64,000 bases of DNA. Origin: Lunularia cruciata (lineage: Eukaryota > Streptophyta > Marchantiopsida > Lunulariales > Lunulariaceae). Position 1 is the first letter of the stretch. Every line of letters starts with the position of its first letter. Location of the stretch: positions 55,182,501 through 55,246,500 of the forward strand of contig OX419761.1 in assembly GCA_948567375.1 (NCBI GenBank), in the 5' to 3' direction. This document shows, piece by piece, positions 11,500-20,400 of the stretch. A model generated the notes under the pieces. The model made no database searches. It was not told the origin of the DNA and saw only the letters and a program-made list of their open reading frames with translations. A program made the position numbers and the translations under genes.

Positions 11500-12949
11500 T
11501 GTGGTACCCACATTTTTTGTTTTTTTTTAAATGTGGAAGAAGAAGTGTATAGAGAAGTTGGATTGTGCCTTTATGGCCAAAGAAGGCAAAGAAAAGTGTC
11601 TTTAGGATGAAACCCGAGGTAACGTAGCTTTGAGTCATAAGGCGAAGTACTCAGAATTGCCCTATCAGCATAAAACCCAAAGTAAGGAGTCTTTGTATTG
11701 GGGGTGCTCACCCGGGGCGAGGACAGTGTAACCACTTTCCTTCGGAGCGAGAGATTCAAGAAAGGACCATTCAAAAACGGTGGTCATACACGTGAAGGAC
11801 ACTTGACAGTGACAGGAGCATGCAAGAGGTGTGATTTCTTGATAGAAACTCAAATTGAACAGAGACAAAGAAGGCACAACTCTATAAAAATTGGGCTAAA
11901 GACAAAGAGATGACAAGCAATTTTCCCTTGCCGTTAAGAAGTCGTCTTCTAGGAGATCATAGGAACGGAAGTAGAGTCAAAGACGCATTGGTGTGGAGAG
12001 GAGAATTTGAGAGAGCTAATCCAAGAATCAGTAGGAAGAATAGTCCCCAACCTAGAGAGGAAGAGATGAAGATGGGAGGCCGGAAGAAGATCTCCAAATT
12101 TGTAGTGAGAAATCATGCAATTCGGAGGTTAGATGTGATTGCAAGAATTGAAGTCTTGAGCAGACTTTGGATCACATTCTTGGTGTGGAACTAGAATGTG
12201 AGCTTTCCATGGTTCATGATTGAGATAATCAAGAGTAGATGTCTTGATGGCCCCAAGGAAGAGGAGAAGAGAGGTAATCCAGCTCATTGGACAGAGTCGG
12301 ATTGGAGGTTAGTACTCAGAAGAGAAGCAGGCACGGAGCATGGTGCCACGTTCTTGGGGAAGGGAGAAGTAGCAAAAGAAACCCAGGAGGTGAGAGATGC
12401 TTTCTCTTTGAAGCGCATGAAGAATGGACACAAAGTAGAGAGTTACAAGGATCCTGTCAAGCGAGGGATTGTGAGTGCTCTAAAGACAATCTTGAAGCCG
12501 GAGAGAACGACTTATGTGATGAAACACCAAGCGGTGTTTTTCCATAAGATGTTTGCAGGAGAGCCAATTAACTAGGCAAAGTGCTTTCATGGGTGAACAC
12601 GACAGATGGTGTGGAATTTGTGGGATAAATTGCCTCCTCATTACATTGTGCCATATGCAGTGCATTTTTATCTAGGGCTCAACTTGCTCAATGTGGTGGA
12701 GCGCAATAGAATGGTGTCACATTTCCATCCCAACTTAAGAAAGGATGTTGACGCGGTGGAATAGCAGTAAATTCTTCAGATCAGGAGCAGTGATGAGTAC
12801 TAAGCACAGACAAGGAAGAGTGTGTTGTTGGACATGAGTACTCCGAAGTTGAAGAAGAAGAGTCGAAAAGGAGAAGGAGAAGACGTCAAGAAAATAAGAC
12901 CTTGGAAGACTAGAAGGGTAAAACCAAGGAAAGGTATGGTGGTAATTGT
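11500..12949 (+). mobile_element. Family A LTR, left part (A3 3' LTR; continues at 31401)
   Basis: It begins TGTGGTACCCACATTTTTTG directly after the A3 polypurine tract. It has the TATAAAAA box (11883-11890) and the LTR ORF start, and stops in the middle of that ORF where the minus-strand gag of element A2 begins. The missing right part is 31401-33707, beyond A2. The two parts sum to about 3,757 bp, with roughly 31 bp lost at the left A2 junction compared with the copy at 36461-36530. Confidence 0.85.
11910..12949 (+). pseudogene. LTR-borne ORF, N-terminal half (A3 3' LTR)
   Basis: ATG at 11910 lies 27 nt from the TATAAAAA box. Open blocks 11910-12194 and 12198-12575 hold the conserved globular region (RLDVIARIEVLSRLWITFLV; TTYVMKHQAVFFHKMFAGEP). 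A stop follows at 12195-12197 and another at 12573-12575. The remaining part to 12949 covers HYIVPYAVHFYLGLNLLN and the basic linker. The coiled-coil half is at 31401-32925, separated by the insertion of A2. Confidence 0.8.
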
Positions 12950-13543
12950 CCACAACCTCTTTGTCTTGGTTCCATCCCAGAACCCAATCAATTTGCTGCA
13001 CTGGGAATGCATTATAAGTATTGCATTCTGTGTTTGCATGGCCTGATTTGCCACATGCGGTGCACCATACATTCGATCTCCCAGATGCTGGGGCCTTCCT
13101 TCTGTCCTTAGCCCCAATCATCTGGATCTTGAAATCCAAAAACTCCTTGATGAGGGCATCCAGCTTGGTATCCGCCTTATGTACACTCTTTGTTGGAGGA
13201 GTCGGTGGTTTCTTACTCCCATGTCTTCTGACTTGTCTTGGCTTTGGTTCTTCTTTGGATTCCAAAGAAGAGCTGGAAGATGTGGAGGACTCTTCCAAAG
13301 AAGGAGATGTATTGCGTGAAGCTCTCCTTCTAGGCTTCTTGCCTTTCTTCTCCTAGTTTCTTTGGTTCCCGGCAAAGTGAGAGTGTCCCGCCTCGTAACA
13401 AGTGACATGTTTGAGTACTTTGTCAAGGGAAGTTACATTCCTCTCCCTTGCAAAGATTCGTACCTCTGGTGAAAGTCCCCCGAGGAACCAGGTAATGGCT
13501 TGGGCATCGGAGTAACCCACCACCCCCGATTGCTTGGGAACTC
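12950..13543 (-). pseudogene. Element A2 gag, C-terminal capsid and zinc knuckle
   Basis: Minus-strand gag. Capsid end near 13353-13540 (YSDAQAITWFLGG, ERNVTSLDKVLKHVTC), then a Ser/Glu-rich and Lys-rich linker (ESSTSSSSSLESKEEPKPRQ), then a complete CCHC knuckle CTACGKSGHANTEC near 13030-13070. In A1 the second Cys of this knuckle is Tyr. It is truncated at about 12950 after QQIDWVLGWNQDKE. The rest of the gag lies at 26568-27537, on the other side of A1. Confidence 0.85.
13539..13543. repeat. Target-site duplication of A1, left copy (AACTC)
   Basis: AACTC here and AACTC at 26563-26567 are identical and flank A1 exactly. They lie inside the A2 gag, which reads across the site once one copy and A1 are ignored. 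Five bases is the normal target duplication for Ty3/gypsy integrases. Confidence 0.95.
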
Positions 13544-13928
13544 TATGGTGCCCACATTTTTTGTTTTTCTCAAAATAAAGGAGAAGAAGTGTATAGAGAA
13601 GTTGGATTGCACTTGTATGGCCAAAGAAGGCAAAGAAAAGAGTCTTTGGGATGAACCCTGAAGTAAAGTGACTTTGGGTCATAAGGCGAAGAACTCGGAA
13701 ATGTCCTTTCAGCATACAACCCAAAGTAAATTGTCTTCATATCGGGGGGAGCTCGACCAGAGGCAAAGACAGTCTAACAACCTTCCGTTGGGGCAAGAAA
13801 TTCAAGAAGGGCCATTTTAAAACTGGCAGCCCATACGTGCAAAGGTTGATTGACAATGACAGGTGCATGCCGGAGGTGTGATTTCTTGGTAGAAACTCAA
13901 AGCAACAAAAGACAAAGAAGCAAAACTC

Positions 13929-13936
13929 TATAAAAA
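13929..13936 (+). promoter_or_regulatory. TATA box upstream of the LTR-borne ORF (P1)
   Basis: TATAAAAA in the context CTCTATAAAAATC, with its first base 27 nt before the ATG at 13956. The same box and the same 27-nt distance occur at 902-909 (minus), 11076-11083 (minus), 11883-11890, 23874-23880 and 35442-35449. Its promoter function is inferred from the motif and its strict position. Confidence 0.6.
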
Positions 13937-13955
13937 TCAAAACTGCAATGACAAA

Positions 13956-16524
13956 ATGTCGAGTAATTTTTGTTCGCCGCTGAGAAGTCGTCTTGCAGCT
14001 GATAGGGGAAAGGGAAATAGAGTTGGTATCGTGTTAGTGCGTAAGGGCAAAGTCACAAGAGTGAAATCGAGAGAAAGTGAGAAGGTAGAAGAGATGGGAG
14101 GAGGGAAGAAGAATTCCAAATTCGCAGTGAGAAATCATGCGATTTGGAAGTTAGATGTGATAGCAAGGATTGAAGTCTTGAGCCGACTTCAGATCACCTT
14201 TCTGGCATGGAACTGGAATGTAAGTTTTCCAGGATTCATGACAGAAATCATTGAGAGTAAGTGTCTCAATGGACCCAAGGAAGAGGGGAAGAGACCAGCT
14301 TGCTGGACAGAGTCGGATTGGAGACTTGTACTCGGGAAGGAAGCAGGCTCGAAGCAAGGAGCCACATGTTCTTGGGAAAGGGAGAGATAGCCCATGAAAC
14401 TTAAGAGGTGAGAGATGCCTTCTCGTCAAAACGGACGAAGAATGGGTACAAGGTTGAGAGCTACAAAGACCCTATGAAGAGAGGGATCATGAGTGCTCTA
14501 ATGGCTATCTTGAAGCCAGAGAGAACCACTTATGTGATGAAACACCAAGCAGTGTTCTTCCATAAGTTGTTTGCAAGAGAACCAATCAATTGGGCGAGGT
14601 GTTTTCATGGGAGAACGAGGCAGATGGTGTGGAATTTGCGGGATAAGTCGCCTCAACACTACATTGTGCTGTTTGCAGCACACTTCTACCTTGGGCTCAA
14701 CTTGCTGAACTCTGCGGAGCGGACTCGGATGGTGTTGCATTTCCATTTGGATGTTCAAAAGGAGGTCGATGTCGAGGAGCAGCATTACATCTTGCAGATC
14801 AGGAGCACCGACGACTACTATGCAAAGACATGGAATAACGTGGAGGTCGTAGTGAGTACCCTGACAAAGAACAGAGGTCGGCAAGGTGAAGCCGAAGAAA
14901 GCAAGAAACCTTGGAAGATGCAAAGAAGTAACCCGAGGCAAAGTATGGTGGTGATTGAGTCGGAGGATGAAGACTCTGAAGGAGATGCCGAGCTCAAAAC
15001 TGAAGACTTGGAACACAAGGAGGAGCCTGAGCTAGCATTGCAGAGTGGAGGTACAAGCAGCAAGAGTGATGAAGGTGGAGAGATGACATCAGCACCAGCG
15101 GCTGAAGAATAAAAAGAAGAAGTGCAAGCCAAGTTGGAAGCCGAAGACAACACGCAGTTGGAAGACAAAATAACTGTGCCCGAGGAAAGGAAGATTGCAG
15201 TACAGTGAGGAGCTCGCTCAAGACATAAGGCAAAGTGTGATGCGGGGCCAAGTTAAGTGAAGGAAGAGGTCAGAGAAAGCTCGGGAAGTGAGGCGTCGAT
15301 TCCGATACGAAGATTGCAGAGAAGAAGGCGAGTATCAAGAGAACACGAAGTGAGAAGAGAAACCACTCCACGGGAGGAAGTAGTTGCCAGTGATGGAGTG
15401 GATTACCTGCGAGAGATCATGTGCCCATTGTTGGTGAAGTTGGAGCACAAGAAGAAGGAGATGCAGTCAATTTGTCCAGAGGTAAAGACTATATTGCAGG
15501 TATTGGCGAGATTAGAAGAAGAGAACTCGGAGTTGAAGAAGAGTGTAACCCGAGGTGAGGAGGAAAGGGAAGTACTGCGAGCGGAGGCAGTAGAGAGAAG
15601 TCAGGTAATTGAAGACCTGAATAGGGAAGTGAGCTATCGAGAGGAGCTTGTGAAGAAAAGTGACATAGCAAGGGAGAGACAAGTAGCTGAATACGAGATC
15701 TTGAAGCAACAATTTGCTGATTCAAGAGTAGAAAATATCCATGCTATGGCGAGAGTAGCAGCAAAGGATCAAGAGCTTGATAGAGTGATAGAGAGTATGG
15801 AAGAGAAGAAGCAACTCTGGCAATGAGAGTTGGCGGCGCGGTATAGAGAAGAAGACGGATTACGAGAATTACTTTGTAATCAGGAGGAGAAGGTAGTTCA
15901 GAAGGAGAAGGAGAAGGAGACGGTGAAAGCCGAATTCAAGGAAGAATTGGCAATGTACAGAGAGGATTGGCTTGCAGATCGGGAACAAGAAAGGAAGACA
16001 AGATTGGAGCCGATAAAGGAAATTGTCCTCCAGATGAATGCCATGTTGCGTACAAAAGCCAGCATTCAAATTGAAGAAGCGAGACTGCACAAGTTGAAGT
16101 TATTGGTGGAGAAGACAAGGCAAAGTCAGGCAAAAGACACCGAGATGAATGTCTTGCTGATCAAATTGAGAACTCGTGGAGATAGGAAGATATTAGAGGT
16201 AGAAGATAACATTTCAATTAGATTAGACTTATTGAAAATAGAGCTAGAAAAACTTCGGAAAGATGTTGAAGCAAAACCTGAAGTAGATAACACAAGAGTC
16301 CAAATGTCTTCAGAATTACCGATGGACACATTAGAGAAGAGTGGGTTGGGAGATAAGGAGTAAGATAGATTACCCATTAGCGGAATTTCAGATCAGGAAA
16401 GAGAATTCCTGGATCTGGTAGAAGAAGTAGAAGATGCAAACCCGAGGACAAAATATTAGGAAGTAAAGTTACTTCGGGTTTGGGTTTGAAAGCCGAGGAC
16501 GAAGTAGACATCGGATTGGATTAG
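13956..16524 (+). pseudogene. LTR-borne ORF: globular domain plus long coiled coil (about 856 codons ancestrally)
   Basis: Function unknown. Approximate regions: 1-60 basic N-terminus (MSSNF..., GGGKK); 60-270 globular, rich in aromatic residues, with conserved LDVIARIEVL, WNVSFPGFMTEI, NGYKVESYKDP, TTYVMKHQAVFFHKLFA, PINWARCFHGRTRQMVWNL and FAAHFYLGLNLLN; 270-390 Lys/Arg then Ser/Glu-rich acidic linker (DSEGDAELKTEDL); 400-800 coiled coil with heptads (LARLEEENSELKKSV, ARERQVAEYEILKQQFADSR, QEEKVVQKEKEKETVKAE); a C-terminal tail ending KAEDEVDIGLD. No signal peptide or membrane segment is seen. A +1 shift near 14380, a TAA at 15110-15112, other stops and a -1 shift near 16440 break it. The same gene is in every long LTR of both subfamilies. 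It could be a gag-like or accessory protein of the element, or a captured host gene. Confidence 0.8.
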
Positions 16525-16640
16525 TAACCAATTTGAGATTTGAAGAGGCAAATATGAAGAGGTGCATTGTCATTTTGGATCTGCAGTTTAGAACAGTTGT
16601 TGTAGAACGGTATAGTTGTTAGAACTATCGATTTGTTCAC

Positions 16641-16648
16641 TATTTAAG
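16641..16648 (+). promoter_or_regulatory. Second TATA-like box (P2) after the LTR ORF
   Basis: TATTTAAG in the context TTCACTATTTAAGAGTGGCATT, about 117 nt after the LTR ORF stop and 670 nt before the LTR end. It is conserved at 4226-4233, 33042-33049 and 39798-39805, and in weaker form at 41448 (TACTTAAG). It is a candidate start for the genomic RNA; if so, the LTR gene lies in U3. This is inferred, since no transcript data are available. Confidence 0.5.
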
Positions 16649-17325
16649 AGTGGCATTCGCAGGAAATTGTTGTTCAGTGCTCATTATTTCTGAGAATAGA
16701 TAAAGCGAACTGATGTGAAGCAGTGCTCATTGCTTGAGCTTGATTCCGAGTATCAATGTTGTACTTGTGTTTGTGAGTGTTTGGAGAAATTTGAAGTGCA
16801 AGTCAGAGTGCTTGTTGGATGTTGGATTCCACAGCCTTGATCTCCATTCTGTGTGTTTGATCCTGAGTGAAGTGCAATCGAAGCAATGCCTTGACAGATC
16901 TGAGAGGACTTGTAGTGTTGGTAGTATTTTGCATTTGTGAGTGCAGTGCAAAGTTGATGTGCAGCAATTTTGATCGAGGAAGTTGTGCCTTCAGTGGAGG
17001 GGTGGAACACAATTCTGAGGCGAAGTTGTTTTGCAGTGAAGTGCTATTTTTTGGAGGGCCTGAATCATCACAATCAAGATTGTTTGGAAAGATTTGATGG
17101 AGTTGTGATTAAGGAGTGTGAATTTGTGACAAGACTGCGAGTCAGTGCTTGTTACTCTCTTCTGGGTGTGGTTTCTACCTGAGAGATTAAAGACGCAACC
17201 AAGAAGAACCACATGTTACTGTTTGACTTTGTATTTGGACATTTCTGACTTGTATCTCTGCGGGAACAAACTTTACTTACCCGATTACCGCAAAAGTGAT
17301 ATTTGCCGGGTTGTCACATGATTGT

Positions 17326-17343
17326 TGGCGGTGCTGCCGGGGG
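17326..17343 (+). other. A1 primer binding site (tRNA-Asp type)
   Basis: TGGCGGTGCTGCCGGGGG starts 8 nt after the LTR end. It matches the complement of the plant tRNA-Asp 3' end including CCA (TGGCGCCGTTGCCGGGGA) at 14 of 18 positions. Better preserved copies are at 33715-33732 (16 of 18) and 27601-27618 (minus). Known Athila-type elements also use tRNA-Asp. Confidence 0.85.
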
Positions 17344-17406
17344 TACAAATCTTGGAAGTGAAAGAATACAAAGCCAAATTTGAAATTAGGTATCAACGCA
17401 CTATGA

Positions 17407-20400
17407 ATGTATGCATCAAGAGAACAACGAGAAGAGAGAGCTCAAAGATGAGCACTTCAACGTGAAGAAGACGAATGTCTGAACGTCCCATCCCTCGTTG
17501 ACAAAACTGAACAAGAGGCGTTGGATTTTCAACTCCTTCACAAAGTACAAGAAGCCTTGCGAGAACTCAATCACAAGAAACGCAAAGGCGGTTGGCAAGG
17601 CTACTTCACATCTCCCTCTTCTTCCAAGAAGAAGAAAGAATTGAGTGGGCAAACATATGCATTGCGGCCGAGTACACCAACTTCCCCTAGAGCTGTAAAG
17701 GAAGTTGTTTCCTTGAAGAACTTTGTTCAAGAAAAGACAGCACGAACACTTACTAAAGACGAGTGTCAACATCTTCTACAAACAATTCCTTGGTTGTCCC
17801 GAAGGAATTTTGAAGAACCAATTGAAGGTGTTGATCCTGAATCTTCCACTCGGGTCGAATTCAACACCCTCATAGAAGAAATTGTTGAAGAAGACCCCAC
17901 CTTGAATTTGACGAATTGGAATCCCTGGGCTGACAACACGGCATCAATACCAGCCAATTCTTTAGTTCCGTCAAGTTCAACACTACCTCAGCCGATCCCA
18001 GTGCATCAAACGATGACTTTGCTGCCTGTCACCCAACACGCCTATCAGAAGTACAAGGGGACAGAACAAGACAAAGACCCCAATGAATTCATCAAAGAAT
18101 TTGAAGTCATCTCCTTTGCTAACAAGGAGCAGGACTCGGCGGATCAACTGAGAATTTTCCCAAGTTTGCTCCGAAAGAAAGCTCAGAGCTAGTACACCCA
18201 TGTGACCCAAAAGGGGTTTGTACTAGCAGACTGGGCAGAGTTGAGAAACAACTTCCTAGAACGATTATGGGAGGTTGACTACAATACAAGTGTCTTTGCG
18301 GCACTCAATGATTTGGACCAAGGCAAGAAGGAGAAGTTGAGAGACTACTCTGAGCGGTTCATGGCACTACTAAACCGAGTTCCCAAGCAATCGGGGGTGG
18401 TGGGTTACTCCGATGCCCAAGCCATTACCTGGTTCCTTGGGGGCCGTTCACTAGAGATACGAATCTTTGCCAGGGAGAGGAATGTAACTTCCCTGGACAA
18501 AGTACTCAAACATGTCACTTGTTAGGAAGCAGCCTACTCTCACTCTGCCGGTAATCGGAGAAATCAGGAGAAGAAAGGCAAGAAGCCCACAAGGAGAGCT
18601 TCACGCAGCACCTCCCCTTCTTCAGACGAATCCTCTATGTCTTCGAGCTCTTCTTCGGAATCCGAAGAAGAATCAAAGCCAAGACAAGTCAAAAGACGTG
18701 GAGGCAAGAAACCAGTGACTCCTCCAGCAAAGAGTGTACATAAGGTGGATACCAAGCTGGATGCCCTCATCAAGGAGTTTCGGATTTTAAGATCCAGATG
18801 ATTGGGGCCAAAGACCAAAGGAAGGCCCCTGTGTTTGCACGATCTAAAGTGTGGTGCACCGCATATGGAAAATCCGGCCACGCCAACACAGAATGCAATA
18901 CACGTAATGCATTCCTAGTGCAGCAAATTGATTGGGTTCCGGGATGGAACCAAGATGAGGACGAGGAGACTGTGTACCAAACGCAGGAAATATAGCCTCA
19001 AGCAAGCACATTGTATCAAGGTCCGAGGTATGGACCCAGGGAGTATAACCTCAATGCTCCTCCACAAAGACCACCAATGAGCAACCAAAATCGGCCTCAG
19101 AATGTTGCACCTAGAGCCTATTATAATTGTGGCTCGATGGGACATTGGTCTCCAAATTGCCCCAAGCCAAGAAGGCAAATTGGGTACGTTCTCCTGTGCG
19201 GAAATTGTAAAGGATCGGGGCATACGTGCATCCAATGTCCTCACCCACCAAACCCGAAGCCGCCTGTAAAGTATGTACAGACCCCCGCTGAGCGTGCAAC
19301 ACTTTAGCCAAAGGGGGATACAAATGTAAATTGCATTACCCTTGAGGAAGAAAGACCTCAAGAAGGGAGTCCGGCCTCAGAAGGAGAATGGGGGGACCTT
19401 GAAATTTTGAAGGTTGAGACACGCTCTAGTAAGAAGAAGCATGATCCCGAAGAATTGAGTACGACCTCATCGTCTTCGAGAAAGGCGAAGAGACTGCACC
19501 CAAAAGCAATTCTTTCTGCTAAGGAGGAAAAGATCCTCGCAAAAGCTAAAGCTAAAGCCTTGCAAAAAGAACTAAAGGAGGCACTACTCAGGACTCGGGG
19601 ACTGAGTTTGGAAGAGGAGACAAAGACAAAGTCTCCAGTTTTTCCGGCGGACATCCAATCCGAAGTAAAGGGTTTGATCCAAGCCGAGGTGGGCCAACCC
19701 AAGGAACCTCGGGTTAAGTCCATCAGCAAGCCCGTCACCATTTTAAAGCGTCCCAAAGTCAAGAGGGAACATGGAGAGACTTCGGACCCAAAGCCAAAGG
19801 CAAAGACGGTCAAATTGGGAGGAGTTCCCCAATATGATATTGTAGCAAATCTGGCAACCACAAATGGAAACGTGACATTCAAGCAATTGTGGGAAGATAA
19901 CAAGCTGTACAAGAGACAGCTGAATTAGGCCCTCAAGAAGGTGAGGTCAATGTCAAAGAAGGACCTGCCTGTTATTTATCGTATTGACCAAGAAGATTTG
20001 GGATCTCCTAAGGTAGATGTGGAGATTGCAAGGTGCATGATCACATTGATACCCATTGACTCTGGGTTTGGTGTGAATGTCATGACCAAAGATACTCCAA
20101 ATCGACTCGGGTACCACACGTTTGAACCAACACCCTGAGTGTTGAAGTTTGCAGACCAAACCAGGAGACGGCCATTGGGCATGTTGTCAAACATTACCAC
20201 AATCATTGGAGGGGTACCCTTCAAATTGAACTACATCGTATTGCGACCAGGGGCAAAAACTGGTTACCCTCTGTTGATCAGTAGACCCTGGTTGTACAGT
20301 GCCCAAGTTGTGGTGGATTGGCATCAGCAAAAGTTACGATTCAATAACATTTTGTTCGAAGATCAGAAGCTGGTGACTGTGAGTTGGACAAAGGTTCCCC

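Larger units (their letters stand above)
13544..17318 (+). repeat. A1 5' LTR (3,775 bp)
   Basis: It starts TATGGTGCCCACATT (TGTGG with one G-to-A change) and ends GCCGGGTTGTCACA. Contents in order: a roughly 385-bp upstream region with ACTTTGGGT-type motifs, a TATAAAAA box (13929-13936), an ATG (13956) opening the LTR gene, its stop (16522-16524), a TATTTAAG box (16641-16648) and about 670 bp to the end. The A2 5' LTR has exactly the same length (3,775 bp). Confidence 0.93.

Noticed and set aside
13118-13426. Possible host coding exons
   Set aside because: All longer frames were assigned to gag, pol or the LTR gene of repeats with several copies in the window; no frame matched a host protein that I recognise and no splice-site pattern supported one.
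14498-15016. 172-codon minus-strand frame
   Set aside because: It is antisense to the LTR-borne ORF, which has homologous sense frames in all copies; the antisense reading is not conserved in the others.
18190-18192. Programmed readthrough of the shared gag TAG
   Set aside because: The stop lies in the middle of the capsid where gypsy gags usually have a Trp, not at a gag-pol border; a shared TGG-to-TAG mutation is simpler.
19358-19912. 184-codon minus-strand frame
   Set aside because: It is antisense to the Lys/Glu-rich gag-protease linker of A1, which is conserved in the sense direction at 61610-62069.
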